Shown piece after piece: positions 17,445-26,179 of a DNA stretch of 64,000 nt. A program made the translations under genes and the position numbers. Every line of letters begins with the position of its first letter. Within the stretch, counting starts at the first letter, position 1. Origin of the DNA: Candidatus Rokuibacteriota bacterium (GTDB lineage: Bacteria; Methylomirabilota; Methylomirabilia; Rokubacteriales; CSP1-6); contig JACQFL010000036.1 in the NCBI GenBank assembly GCA_016200085.1, positions 1-64,000 on the forward strand. Reading direction: 5' to 3'. Below the pieces are notes generated by a model. It was not told the origin of the DNA. It saw nothing but the letters and a program-made list of their open reading frames with translations, and searched no databases.

Positions 17445-18187
17445 CGGCTGAAGAGGAACATCTCCACCTGCTCGTAGATCGCCTGGTCTGCCGCCCGGCG
17501 GCAGTGGCGCTCGAACGCGGCGAGGCCGCGCGCAAGCGGCTCGTCGGAAATGGCCTGGAGCGACGACAGCGCGCGGGCCGAGACCTTCGTGAAGTACTCG
17601 GCGTAGGACGTTGCGAACGGATGCATGACGATGCGGTGGCTCCGGCCGGCGAGGCCACGGGCCTCGAAGGCCGCCACCAGAGCCGCCCGTGCGGGCATCC
17701 GCTCGAGGTCGAGGGCGAGCGCCTCGGGGAAGAAGCGCATGTACTCGAAGGCGCCCGCCGTCTCTCGCGTCGGGTTGCGCACGATGACGCGGCCGCCCGC
17801 GCCGAGCACGCGCGCGATCTCCGCCACCGCGTCGTCGGCGCGCAGGTGATGGTAGACCATCGACAGGAACACGAGGTCCACGCTCGCGGAGTCGAGGGGC
17901 AGCGCCTCGGCGTGCGCCGCCACGAAGCGCGCGAGCCCGTCCACCGACTGCCCGCGCTGCGCGAGCATCCGGAGCGAAGGATCGACGCCCACGACGGGCA
18001 CGCCGTAGATCTCCCGCAGCAGGGCGGAGAATCGCGCCGTCCCACAGCCCAGGTCGAGCACGCGGCGGATCGACGGCCCCGGGGGCAGCAGGTCCCGGAT
18101 GGCGTGCTCCCAGACGTCGAGCGCCTCGGCGGGCAGCCGCCGTGCCCGGGCGTAGAGCTCGGGGGATGGTGTCGCGCACGATCTCAC
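17441..18187 (-). CDS. Class I SAM-dependent methyltransferase, 5' end rebuilt by a gene fusion
   Basis: A 248-residue methyltransferase. Motif I is V-L-D-L-G-C-G-T-A-R-F-S near residue 43, followed by G-V-D-P-S and the post-motif segment A-E-A-L-P-L. The target is unknown. The first seven or so codons, including the GTG start, are amidohydrolase DNA read in a shifted frame, so the native N-terminus appears lost at the junction near 18166. The catalytic domain itself looks complete. Its stop overlaps the start of the protoglobin gene (ATGA). Confidence 0.78.
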   Translation of the reverse strand: MRSCATPSPELYARARRLPAEALDVWEHAIRDLLPPGPSIRRVLDLGCGTARFSALLREIYGVPVVGVDPSLRMLAQRGQSVDGLARFVAAHAEALPLDSASVDLVFLSMVYHHLRADDAVAEIARVLGAGGRVIVRNPTRETAGAFEYMRFFPEALALDLERMPARAALVAAFEARGLAGRSHRIVMHPFATSYAEYFTKVSARALSSLQAISDEPLARGLAAFERHCRRAADQAIYEQVEMFLFSR

Positions 18188-18893
18188 GGTTACCCGGCGC
18201 CGGCCAGGTGTGGTCGCGCGCGCCGAGCCCGGAGATCTTGATGGCGACGTTCGGCTCGGCGGCCACGGCCTCGAGCGCGCGCCGCCAGCCGTGGAGGCCG
18301 GCGTCGCTGCGGTCGACGGGCAGCCCGGTGTGGTTGACGACGATGGCGGTGCGCGGGAAGTCGCGCGCGAGGTCCGCCGCCGCAGGCAGGTGCCACCACG
18401 GGGTCTGCAGATCGTAGGACAGCCCGTACCGCTCGAGCCGCGCGTAGCCGTGCCGCCACCGCGGGTCGTCCATGGAGCCGGGCGCGCCGCGCTCGACGCG
18501 GTCGGGCGACGGGACGGCCGCGGGCTTCTGGCGGACGCCGCGGACCTCGGCGAACCTGGCGTGACCCGCGAGCACCTCCTCGACCCCGTCGCTCTCCAGC
18601 CGCGCGTGGCCGACGATCACGGAGGGCAGGCCGGCCTGCGCGCGGAGCGCGTGGAGCCAGCGCGTCTCGCCGACCTCGTCGGCGGTGTCCCACTCCGCCT
18701 CCACGTGCACCGTCATCACCACGTGCTGGCGGGCGGCGTCGCGGCGGAAATCGTCGGGCAGATACGTGCGGCGGATCGCTGCGTAGTCGCCGTAGCGGAA
18801 GTCGGCCAGGAGCCGGGGGCCGAGCCAGGGATACGGGTTGGCGAGGTCCCAGAAGTGCTGGTGGGCGTCGACGACGCGGAGCGGCTCGGCCAT
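18166..18893 (-). pseudogene. Amidohydrolase (COG3618-like) lacking its C-terminal part
   Basis: A TIM-barrel amidohydrolase of the 2-pyrone-4,6-dicarboxylate lactonase-like group, starting at ATG 18893. It shows V-D-A-H-Q-H-F-W at the N-terminus (metal histidines), V-E-A-E-W, and the V-V-N-H-T-G-L-P strand. Homology-like sequence stops abruptly after R-E-I-V-R-D-T-I near 18166, where family members continue with a F-G-x-x-R-x-M-F-G-S-N-F-P segment of about 60 residues. The frame then runs open, out of phase, through the methyltransferase and into the protoglobin frame. This is either a deletion fusion or an assembly misjoin. The start overlaps the thioesterase stop (ATGA). Confidence 0.75.
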
Positions 18894-19768
18894 CAGGCCG
18901 GGTCGGTCGGCGCGATCACCGCCTTCGCGCGCAGGGCCTCGGGGATGCGCCCGGGCCGCCGCGCGTCCATGTCGAGGTGGACGCCGAGCTGGTCCAGCGA
19001 GGCGACGAGCGCGCCCTCGACGAACATCTTGTGAAAGACGCGGATCGAGGTGTTGCCGAGGTGGAGGAGGCCGCTCTTGACCTCGACGCGGTCGCCCGTC
19101 CGGAGCGGGCCGTGGATCGCGAGCTGGAACTCGAACGTCGACATGCCGCGGTGCTCCTCGCGCATGTAGGCGGGCGTCATGCCCCACGACGAGAAGCAGT
19201 TGGCGCCCGCAGCCGAGAAGCGGTGGATGTAGCACGAGAGCGCGCTCTGGCCGAAGACGCTCATCTCCCGCGCCTTCACGGTGTCGCGGGCGGCCTCCAC
19301 GAACCCCTCGACGCCGCGCGGCTGCGGCCGGCGCTCGCGCGCCGGCCCGTCCCACGGCACGCGGAAGTCGTCGGCGCGACATCGGAGCTCGGCGGCCAGC
19401 GGGATGGGCGTGCAGGTCTTCAGATCCACGTGGACGGCGCGCTGCTCGACCGTCGAGCACAGGGCGCCGTCCGCCGAGTCGAAGAGCTTGTGGCCGAGCG
19501 TCAGCCCCTGCGCGTCCGCGGCCACGATCCCGCTCTGGACGTACATGACGTCGCCCTTGCGCAGCTCGCGCGTGTAACGCACGAAGCACTCGGTGGTGAC
19601 GCACCCGCGGCCCTCGCGGGCCATGTACTCGGGGCCGAGCCCGAGCGCGGCGAGCAGGAGGATGGTGGCGTCCTCGAAGCGGTCGAAGTAGTACGCGACG
19701 GTGAAATGCTCGACCGCATCGACCTCCCACGCGAACACCGTGCCGCGGTACGTCTCGAGCCAGGCCAT
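18893..19768 (-). CDS. Double hotdog acyl-CoA thioesterase-like protein
   Basis: A 291-residue protein made of two hotdog domains. The first begins F-A-W-E-V-D-A-V-E-H-F-T-V-A-Y-Y-F and resembles 4-hydroxybenzoyl-CoA thioesterases. The second has G-M-S-T-F-E-F-Q-L and G-D-R-V-E-V-K-S-G-L. It would hydrolyse an acyl- or aroyl-CoA in the cytosol; the substrate is unknown. I chose ATG 19768 because it starts the conserved W-x-E-T-Y-R-G segment. TAAGAT at 19819-19824 is a possible -10. It is the first gene of the coupled run ending with the protoglobin. Confidence 0.8.
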   Translation of the reverse strand: MAWLETYRGTVFAWEVDAVEHFTVAYYFDRFEDATILLLAALGLGPEYMAREGRGCVTTECFVRYTRELRKGDVMYVQSGIVAADAQGLTLGHKLFDSADGALCSTVEQRAVHVDLKTCTPIPLAAELRCRADDFRVPWDGPARERRPQPRGVEGFVEAARDTVKAREMSVFGQSALSCYIHRFSAAGANCFSSWGMTPAYMREEHRGMSTFEFQLAIHGPLRTGDRVEVKSGLLHLGNTSIRVFHKMFVEGALVASLDQLGVHLDMDARRPGRIPEALRAKAVIAPTDPA

Positions 19769-19974
19769 GCGTCCCCCGCTGGGTGAGAGTCTCGTCGCTC
19801 CGCGTCGGCCGTCGAGGAATCTTACGCTGTTCGCGGACGGCCCGGCCGGAAAGCAACGGCCGTGACAGATGGCGTTCGCGGAGGGGAAGCCGCGCCTCGC
19901 GCCCGGGGCGCCGGCCGGTATCATACCCAGCCAGCGAGTCCACGCGGGGGAGGCACCATGAGGGCCGGCTGACC

Positions 19975-20400
19975 ATGTACGTCGGGCCCTCGGGCACCGG
20001 CAGCCGAATCAAGCCCCTGCACAACGCGCTCGGCGCGGTCAACGCCGTCGCGGTCGCCGAGTCGCTCGCGCTGTGCGTCGAGCTCGGCGTGGACCCGAAG
20101 ACCTACTACGACGTGGTGTGCAAGGGCGGGGGCATGGCGTACTCGACGTACTTCGACCGCCGCGCCCTGCGCGTGGTCGAGGGCCACTACGACCCGACGT
20201 TCACGGTCGAGCTCATGCACAAGGACGTCACCCTCGCCTTCCAGATGGCGGGGGCGCGCCTGGCGCACCTCGGCATCCTGCGCGAGACGCTGGCCGCCTA
20301 CACGGAGGCGAAGGCGGCGTGGCCGCGGGAGGACTTCTCCGGCGTGACCCACGTGATCGAGCGGCGGCCCGGCAGCCGCATCACCCGCCGCGCGACGTGA
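19975..20400 (+). pseudogene. C-terminal fragment of a 3-hydroxyisobutyrate dehydrogenase-like gene
   Basis: A 141-residue remnant that corresponds to the all-helical C-terminal domain of beta-hydroxyacid dehydrogenases. It opens at Y-V-G-P-S-G-T-G-S-R-I-K (the usual V-G-x-x-G-x-G hinge with catalytic Lys) and runs through N-A-V-A-V-A-E-S-L-A-L. The N-terminal Rossmann NAD-binding domain is missing. Upstream, an ATG at 19958 with a good GGGGGAGG ribosome site reads four codons, M-R-A-G, then stops out of frame. This looks like the original start after loss of about 150 codons. It is not expected to be active. Confidence 0.75.
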
Positions 20401-20436
20401 CGCTCCGTCGGGAGCACCGGCCGAGCCGCTCCAAGG

Positions 20437-22758
20437 TTACGTCGTCTGCAGCGCCCGCCACAGCCGCTCTCCCCGGAGCGGCATGTCCAGGTGCCGGACC
20501 CCGAACGGCCGGAGCGCGTCCATCACCGCGTTGACGGTGGCGGGCGTGGAGCCGATCGTGGCGGCCTCGCCGATGCCCTTGGCGCCGAGCGCGTTGACCG
20601 GCGTGTGCGTGACCGTCATGTCGGCGCGGAACGCCGGCAGGTCGTCGGCGCGGGGCACTGCGTAGTCCATGAGCGTGCCGGTCACGAGCTGGCCGTCGCG
20701 GCCGTACACGAGGTCCTCCATCAGCGCCTGGGCGATGCCCTGGGCGAGGCCGCCGTGCACCTGGCCCTCGACCAGCGTGGGGCTGATGCGCACGCCGCAG
20801 TCGTCGACGGAGACGTAGTCGCGCACGCGCGCCGCGCCGGTGTCGCGGTCGATCTCGACCACGGCCACGTGGGCGCCGAAGGGGTAGAGCAGGTGAGGCG
20901 GCTTGAAGAAATCGGTCGCCTCGAGCCCGGGCTCGAGATCGCCGGGCACGTTCTCGCTGTGAGCGCGCTGGGCGATGTCGGCCAGGGTCACCGCGCTCGC
21001 GGGCGCGCCCTTGACCTGGTAGCGCCCGTCGGCGAGCACGACGTCCTCGGCGGAGGCCTCGAGCATCGCCGCCGCGATCCGCCGCGCCTTGTCCTGGACC
21101 TTCAGGGTGGCGTTGAGGATCGCGGTGCCGCCGACGGCGAGGCTGCGGCTGCCCCCGGTGCCGTGGCCTTGCGGCACCGAGGCTGTGTCGCCGTGCTTGA
21201 CGACCACCTGGTCGAAGGCGACGCCCAGGTGATCGGCGATGATCTGGGCGAACGTCGTCTCGTGGCCCTGGCCGTGGGCGGAGGTGCCCGTGTACGCGGT
21301 GACCGTCCCGCCCGGCTCCACGCGCACCAGCGCGCTCTCGAAGGGGCCGAAGCCGCACATCTCGACGTAGCACGCCATGCCGACCCCGAGCAGCGTGCGG
21401 TCGTTCCGCTCGAGGCGCTGCTTCTGCTCGGCGCGCAGCTCCCGGTAACGCGCCAGCTCGAGGGCCTTGGTCAGCGCGCGGTCGTACTCGCCGCTGTCGT
21501 AGCGCTGGCCCGTCGGCGTGGTGTAGGGGAAGGCGGCCGGGGGGATGAAGTTCCTGCGCCGGATCTCCTCGGGCGCTTTCCCGAGCTCGGCCGCGATGAC
21601 GTCCACCATGCGCTCGAGGTAGTACGCCGCCTCCGGCCGGCCGGCGCCGCGGTAGGCGGCGACCGACGTGGTGTTGGTGAACACGCAGGTCGACTTCACG
21701 TCGATGTCCGTGATGCCGTAGACCCCGACCGACATCAGCAGGGTGAGGTCCGGGATGAACGTGAAGACGGGATAGGCGCCGATGTCCGCGTGGACGTGCA
21801 TGCGGAGCGCGGCGATCCGGCCGTCGTCCTCGACCGCGGCCTCGAGGTCGGTGACCTGCGCCCGGCCGTGCGTGGTCACCATCATGTGCTCGAGCCGCGT
21901 CTCGGTCCACTTCACCGGCGCCTTCAGCATCCGCGCGAGCACGGCCACGGTCGCGTCCTCGGGATACACGCCGAACTTGACGCCGAACCCGCCGCCCATC
22001 TCGGGGGTGATCACACGGACGGCGTTCTGCGGCAGCCCCAGCGCGCCGGCCAGGTCGTTGCGGAAGTTGTGCGGCGCCTGGGTCGTCGCCCACACGGTGA
22101 GGCCGCCGGGGCCGTCGGGCGCGACCAGGATCGACCGCGTCTCCAGCGGCACGCCCGCGAGCCGCTGGCTGCTCATCCGCTGCTTGACCACACGCCGGGC
22201 CCCGGCGAAGACCGCGTCGGGATCGCCCGCCTTGATCGGGGTCTCGTGCTCGACGTTCTTCGGCGCGTCGTCGTGGAGCTGCGGCGCGCCGTCCGCCATG
22301 GCCGCGAAGACGTCGTTGACGGACGGCAGCGGCTCCCAGTCGACGACCACGTCCTGCGCGGCGTCCGCGGCGAGGGCCTCCGTCTCGTCGACGACGGCGG
22401 CCACGGGCTCGCCCACGTGGCGGACGCGATCGAGCGACAGCGCGTAGTGCTTGCGCCCGATGCTCGCCTCCGCGCCGGCCCCGCCTTCCCCGCCGGCGCC
22501 GGCGATCGGCAGCGGCGCGCACCGCCCCTTGAGGTCCCGCCCCGTGATCACGGCGCGCACGCCGGCGCGCGCGAGGGCCGCGGTGGCGTCGATGCCGCGG
22601 ATCCGCGCGTGCGCGTGCGGGCTGCGCACGAAGGCGACGTGCAGCATCCCGGGCACGGCGACGTCGGTGACGTACGTCGACGTCCCGGTGATGAGCCGGG
22701 GATCTTCCTTGCGCTTGACCGCGGCGCCCATGAGACGAGGAGTGAGTGAGGTGGCCAT
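20437..22758 (-). CDS. CoxL-like (form II) molybdopterin-binding dehydrogenase subunit
   Basis: A 773-residue catalytic subunit of the xanthine dehydrogenase/CO dehydrogenase superfamily. The active-site loop reads A-Y-R-G-A-G-R near residue 367. That is the form II signature and not the A-Y-R-C-S-F-R of true aerobic CO dehydrogenase, so CO oxidation should not be assumed. Other motifs are G-G-G-F-G-V-K and G-I-G-E-A-A (active-site Glu). There is no signal peptide. The FAD and 2Fe-2S subunit genes are not adjacent, so it must find partners encoded elsewhere. ATG 22758 has TATCCT 10 nt upstream. Confidence 0.9.
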   Translation of the reverse strand: MATSLTPRLMGAAVKRKEDPRLITGTSTYVTDVAVPGMLHVAFVRSPHAHARIRGIDATAALARAGVRAVITGRDLKGRCAPLPIAGAGGEGGAGAEASIGRKHYALSLDRVRHVGEPVAAVVDETEALAADAAQDVVVDWEPLPSVNDVFAAMADGAPQLHDDAPKNVEHETPIKAGDPDAVFAGARRVVKQRMSSQRLAGVPLETRSILVAPDGPGGLTVWATTQAPHNFRNDLAGALGLPQNAVRVITPEMGGGFGVKFGVYPEDATVAVLARMLKAPVKWTETRLEHMMVTTHGRAQVTDLEAAVEDDGRIAALRMHVHADIGAYPVFTFIPDLTLLMSVGVYGITDIDVKSTCVFTNTTSVAAYRGAGRPEAAYYLERMVDVIAAELGKAPEEIRRRNFIPPAAFPYTTPTGQRYDSGEYDRALTKALELARYRELRAEQKQRLERNDRTLLGVGMACYVEMCGFGPFESALVRVEPGGTVTAYTGTSAHGQGHETTFAQIIADHLGVAFDQVVVKHGDTASVPQGHGTGGSRSLAVGGTAILNATLKVQDKARRIAAAMLEASAEDVVLADGRYQVKGAPASAVTLADIAQRAHSENVPGDLEPGLEATDFFKPPHLLYPFGAHVAVVEIDRDTGAARVRDYVSVDDCGVRISPTLVEGQVHGGLAQGIAQALMEDLVYGRDGQLVTGTLMDYAVPRADDLPAFRADMTVTHTPVNALGAKGIGEAATIGSTPATVNAVMDALRPFGVRHLDMPLRGERLWRALQTT

Positions 22759-22768
22759 GGTGGGGGCG

Positions 22769-22774
22769 AGGATA
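22769..22774 (-). promoter_or_regulatory. -10-like TATCCT for the CoxL-like gene
   Basis: Minus-strand TATCCT is 10 nt from the ATG at 22758. A second TATCCT on the plus strand at 22858-22863 serves the divergent DJ-1/PfpI gene; it lies 7 nt before an in-frame ATG at 22871 and 61 nt before the better ATG at 22925. Confidence 0.4.
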
Positions 22775-22924
22775 GACGGCGGGCGGCCCGTCGGCAAGTC
22801 AGGCGCCCGGCCCGAAGTAGAGGTCGCGGGCGGCGACCTGCGAGGCCGATTTGCGGCTATCCTCTCCCGCATGGACGCCGCGGAACCCCGTCGTTCTCGG
22901 CGCCTGATCACGAGGAGGATACGC

Positions 22925-23545
22925 ATGGACAGCAAGCGCGTCGGGATCCTGGTCTTCAACGACGTGGAGGTCCTCGACTTCTGCGGGCCCTTCGAGGTGT
23001 TCTCCGTCACCCGTCTCGAGGAGAACGCGCGCCCCGACGCCCCGTCGCCGTTCGAGGTCCTGCTCGTGGCCGAGCGGAAGGACACCGTGCTCGCCCGGGG
23101 CGGGCTCAAGGTGATCCCCGACGTGACGATCGACGACTGCCCGCCCCTCGACATCCTCGTCGTCCCGGGCGGGTGGGGGACACGCGCCGAGATCAAGAAC
23201 CAGCGCCTGCTCGACTGGATCGCCGCCCGCGGCGCCGGGGTCGAGACCCTGACGTCGGTCTGCACGGGCTCGATGCTGCTGGGCCAGGCGCGGCTCCTCG
23301 ACGGCCGTCACGCGACGACGCACTGGCGCGCGCTCGACTGGATGCGCCAGTCCTTCCCGGCGGTCACGGTCGAGGACAAGCTGCACGTCGTCGAGGACGG
23401 TCACGTGCTCACCTCGGCGGGGATCTCGGCGGGCATCGACATGGCGCTCCGCGTGGTGCTCCGTTACCACGGCGAGGCCGTGGCCCGGGCCACCGCGCGC
23501 ACCATGGAGTACCCGTTTCCCGACGACAACCGCCGCCGGGTGTGA
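22925..23545 (+). CDS. DJ-1/PfpI family protein (isonitrile hydratase-like)
   Basis: A 206-residue class I glutamine-amidotransferase-like protein. The nucleophile elbow is S-V-C-T-G-S, with further family marks V-E-V-L-D-F-C-G-P-F-E-V near the start and S-A-G-I-S-A-G-I-D near the end. This arrangement matches the isonitrile hydratase/AraC-associated subgroup without the DNA-binding domain. ATG 22925 follows a strong GGAGGA ribosome site 4-6 nt upstream; an in-frame ATG at 22871 is the alternative. The next gene starts within its stop codon (GTGA). Confidence 0.87.
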   Translation: MDSKRVGILVFNDVEVLDFCGPFEVFSVTRLEENARPDAPSPFEVLLVAERKDTVLARGGLKVIPDVTIDDCPPLDILVVPGGWGTRAEIKNQRLLDWIAARGAGVETLTSVCTGSMLLGQARLLDGRHATTHWRALDWMRQSFPAVTVEDKLHVVEDGHVLTSAGISAGIDMALRVVLRYHGEAVARATARTMEYPFPDDNRRRV

Positions 23546-24087
23546 GGCTCCATCTCCGCGACCGGCTTTGCCCGCGGCCGCGCATCCTGTTCGTCGGCAT
23601 CAACCCGAGCCTGCGCTCGGCGGCGGTCGGCCATCACTTCGCGGGGCCGGGCAACCCGTTCTGGCGCCTGCTGTGCGCCGCGCGCCTGGTCCCCGGTCCC
23701 CTGACGTACGAGGACGACGTGCGCCTGCCGCGGTGGGGGCTGGCCCTGACCAACATCGTCCCGCGCCCGACACGGGCCGCCTCGGAGCTCTCCCGCGAGG
23801 AGTGGACCCGTGGCCGGCGGCGCCTGGCCCGGCTGATCGCCAGTGTCGAGCCCGAGATCGTGGCGTTCGTCGGGGTCACGGTCTACCAGGCGTTCTTCGG
23901 GGCGCGCGCGGCCGGCGGCGCCGGCCGCAGGCCCGAGCGCATCGGTCGGGCGCGCGTGTTCGTCGTGCCCAACCCGAGCGGCCTCAACGCGGCCTATCCG
24001 GGCTTCCGCGACAAGCTCGTGTGGTACCGCGCGCTCCGCCGCTTCGCGGGCCGCCACGCGCGCCCTTCTCGGGCATGCTCCCGCTGA
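23542..24087 (+). CDS. mug: Mismatch-specific uracil/thymine DNA glycosylase (Mug/TDG family)
   Basis: A 181-residue base-excision repair enzyme that removes uracil or thymine from G:U and G:T mismatches. The catalytic motif is G-I-N-P-S near the N-terminus, and the second motif V-P-N-P-S-G-L-N is near residue 145. GTG 23542 overlaps the DJ-1 stop by 4 bp, so translation is coupled. The start just upstream of R-I-L-F-V-G-I-N-P-S fits family length. Protection against deamination is useful in GC-rich DNA, but that is a general remark and not evidence. Confidence 0.9.
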   Translation: MRLHLRDRLCPRPRILFVGINPSLRSAAVGHHFAGPGNPFWRLLCAARLVPGPLTYEDDVRLPRWGLALTNIVPRPTRAASELSREEWTRGRRRLARLIASVEPEIVAFVGVTVYQAFFGARAAGGAGRRPERIGRARVFVVPNPSGLNAAYPGFRDKLVWYRALRRFAGRHARPSRACSR

Positions 24088-24175
24088 CGGCGGCGCCGCG
24101 CGGGCTCCCGCGTGCCGGCGCGTGTATCGCCTTTGCGGCATTGTCGGCCGGCGCCCCCCGCCGTATGGATGAGAC

Positions 24176-24517
24176 GTGCGGTGGATCGTCGCGACGTGCA
24201 TGGTCGTCGCGCTGCCCGTGGCCGCGGGCGCCGAGGCATGGTCGCGCGCCAGGATCGTGCGGCTGCCCGACTCGGCCTTCGCCGTCGTCGAGATCGCCCC
24301 GGACGGCGGGAAGGTTCGTCATCTCCCGCACCACGACGAGACCGGCGCCGTCGACCCCACGCACCTGCGCGCGGCCCTGGCGCGGATCGGTCAGGTGCGC
24401 TGGCTCGATCCCGCGAGCGAGGCGATCGCTCGGCGCCATCTCGAGGCGCACGGGCGCGAGCGTCACGACGGAGGGAAGGATCGCGAGCGGCTAGCGGGCG
24501 AAGGCCGCGGGCGCTAG
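24176..24517 (+). CDS. Secreted small protein with an R-x-LPHHD motif
   Basis: A 113-residue protein with a signal peptide (hydrophobic core I-V-A-T-C-M-V-V-A-L-P-V-A-A, cleavage likely after A-G-A). The mature part has L-P-D-S-A-F-A-V-V-E, R-H-L-P-H-H-D, then V-D-P-T-H-L-R-A-A-L-A-R-I. This pattern resembles small domains I remember from phage head-protease and portal neighbourhoods, but here it is exported; that resemblance is from memory and unchecked. It starts at GTG 24176. Its last 27 bp overlap the convergent lipoprotein gene. Confidence 0.6.
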   Translation: MRWIVATCMVVALPVAAGAEAWSRARIVRLPDSAFAVVEIAPDGGKVRHLPHHDETGAVDPTHLRAALARIGQVRWLDPASEAIARRHLEAHGRERHDGGKDRERLAGEGRGR

Positions 24518-24928
24518 GGCCGCGGGCGCGAAGGTCGCCGGCGTCGCGCTGCTGAGGACGCCGCCGTTCTGATCGTGACACGGATCGCGCAGGGGCTGAA
24601 GCGCGGCCACCGCGTGGCAGAGCTCGTGGAGGTCGATCTCGAACGCGAGCGACGACGGCGCGGCGTCGGTGTAACGGACGATCGTGACCGCGCGTGCCGA
24701 GCCGCCGTCGGGCAGTGACACCACGCGGGATCGCTGGCAGCCGTAGAGCGGGGCCAGCGTGATGGCGCTGTTGCACTCGCGCCGGACGACGTCGAGGTTC
24801 TCCGTCACCGTCAGCGTGACCAGGTTGGCCCCGCCGGCGAGCGCGCCCAGGCGGCCCTCGCGCGTCGTCGCGCAGCCGGAGAGTCCGACCGCGACCAGAC
24901 CGACCGCCATGAGCACGGGCATGCGCAT
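24491..24928 (-). CDS. Small lipoprotein with an HExxH-like motif
   Basis: A 145-residue predicted lipoprotein. The signal ends in a lipobox L-S-G-C at about residue 19. The mature part contains D-L-H-E-L-C-H-A-V, an HExxH signature of zinc metalloproteases, followed by several Cys residues. The size is very small for a peptidase and no Gly/Asp third-ligand helix is evident, so activity is uncertain. ATG 24928 gives a proper signal peptide; an ATG at 24955 would lengthen it. Function is unknown. Confidence 0.6.
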   Translation of the reverse strand: MRMPVLMAVGLVAVGLSGCATTREGRLGALAGGANLVTLTVTENLDVVRRECNSAITLAPLYGCQRSRVVSLPDGGSARAVTIVRYTDAAPSSLAFEIDLHELCHAVAALQPLRDPCHDQNGGVLSSATPATFAPAALAPAAFAR

Positions 24929-25237
24929 CCCACTCACGAAGGGAGCAATCGGCATGCCGCACCGGAAATCGCACGACTTCGGGAATCGATGCTGGAGCGG
25001 CCGACTCTGTCGGGAACCGCGCCCGGCCGGCCGGCAAATCGTGCCGGACCGCTGGCCGCTTTCCGGGCGCACGGCGGATGCCTCTGGGTTCGGCCGATGG
25101 CGGTGGGAGAGGCGCACGCCGGCGGGTCGTCAGGGCGGCTCGTCCGACGTCAGGGCCTCCCCCATCGACCCAGGGCACCCCTGCCGGCATCGCGCTGCAT
25201 GTATGCCATCCGCGGCGGGGTGTCCTGTCGCGCGGTG
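24929..25237. other. Intergenic region without recognisable gene
   Basis: About 309 bp separate the lipoprotein start from the end of the fpg-type gene. I see no coding sequence, repeat or RNA that I can support. Base composition matches the neighbours. Confidence 0.5.
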
Positions 25238-26155
25238 TCAGCCGGAGCCCGGGTGGCCGCGGCGCGCCTCGAGCTCTTCCACCGTCCTGGGCCAGTCCGC
25301 GTGCAGCAGCCGCGAGAGCGAGAGGTCCGCGAGCACGCGCCCGCCCGTCTGGCAGCGGGGACAGTAGTTGGTCTCGTTCTCGGCGTAGACGATGCGCTGA
25401 ACGGCCGTGCCGCAGTCGGGGCAGGGCTGACCGAAGCGGCCGTGGACGGCCATGCCGGGCCGGAACGCGGTCACGCCTTCCGGGAAGTTCTCGCCGGCCT
25501 GGCGCCGCAACCGCTCGACCCAGTCGAGCAGCGTGGCCTTCGTCGCCTCGAAGAGGCGCGCGGTCTCGTCCCGGTCGAGCGCGCCGGTCTGCTTCACGGG
25601 TGACAGCCGGGCGCGGTGCAGGATCTCGTCCGAGTACGCGTTGCCGATGCCGCTGAAGATGCGCGGGTCGGTCAGCGCGCGCTTGAGGGTGTGGTTCTCG
25701 GCGGCCAGGGCGGCGCTGAACTCCTCGACGCTCGCCTCGAGCGCCTCGAGCCCGCCCGGGTCGTGCTCGGCGAGCGCGGGCTCGCCGGCCACGAGGTGGA
25801 TCGCCGCGCGGCGCTTGGTGCCCGCCTCCGTCATCGTCAGCGTGCCCGTGGAGAGCTCGAAGGCCACCAGCCCGATCTTGCCGGCGCCCCGCGGCCGGCC
25901 GCCCGCCGGGTGCCAGTGCAGGCGGCCGGCGATCATCAGGTGGATCACGAGGAAGAGCTCGCCCTCGAGCACGAGGACGATGCGCTTGCCGAGACGCCGC
26001 AGACCGGTCACCGCACGCCCGCTCGCCGCGGCGAGCGGCGGCTCGACCGAGCGGAGCACGAAGGGCTTGAGGAGACGGATGCGCTCGAGGCGCGCCCCGA
26101 GGATCCGCGGCCGGAGCGCCTCGATGTACACCGTCACATCCGGCAGCTCCGGCAC
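25238..26155 (-). CDS. Formamidopyrimidine-DNA glycosylase family protein
   Basis: A 305-residue Fpg/Nei-type base-excision glycosylase. The catalytic N-terminus is P-E-L-P-D-V, with Pro2 and Glu3 as the usual nucleophile and acid; most MutM proteins have P-E-L-P-E, so this belongs to a variant subgroup. The helix-two-turn-helix region has N-A-Y-S-D-E-I-L. The C-terminal zinc finger has C-P-D-C and C-P-R-C. It extends about 25 residues beyond typical MutM. It is the second gene after the dienelactone hydrolase, 25 bp apart on the same strand. Confidence 0.88.
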   Translation of the reverse strand: MPELPDVTVYIEALRPRILGARLERIRLLKPFVLRSVEPPLAAASGRAVTGLRRLGKRIVLVLEGELFLVIHLMIAGRLHWHPAGGRPRGAGKIGLVAFELSTGTLTMTEAGTKRRAAIHLVAGEPALAEHDPGGLEALEASVEEFSAALAAENHTLKRALTDPRIFSGIGNAYSDEILHRARLSPVKQTGALDRDETARLFEATKATLLDWVERLRRQAGENFPEGVTAFRPGMAVHGRFGQPCPDCGTAVQRIVYAENETNYCPRCQTGGRVLADLSLSRLLHADWPRTVEELEARRGHPGSG

Positions 26156-26179
26156 GCGGGACCTCGCGACGTCGCGGTG

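Noticed and set aside
16899-20042. A 1047-codon open frame as one multidomain protein (hotdog-region shadow, amidohydrolase, protoglobin)
   Set aside because: Only the amidohydrolase and protoglobin parts are protein-like; the middle is out of frame with the methyltransferase, and the first part is out of frame with the thioesterase. Separate start codons with ATGA overlaps explain the genes better.
20437-22758. Aerobic CO dehydrogenase large subunit (true CoxL)
   Set aside because: The active-site loop is A-Y-R-G-A-G-R and not A-Y-R-C-S-F-R, and coxM/coxS are absent.
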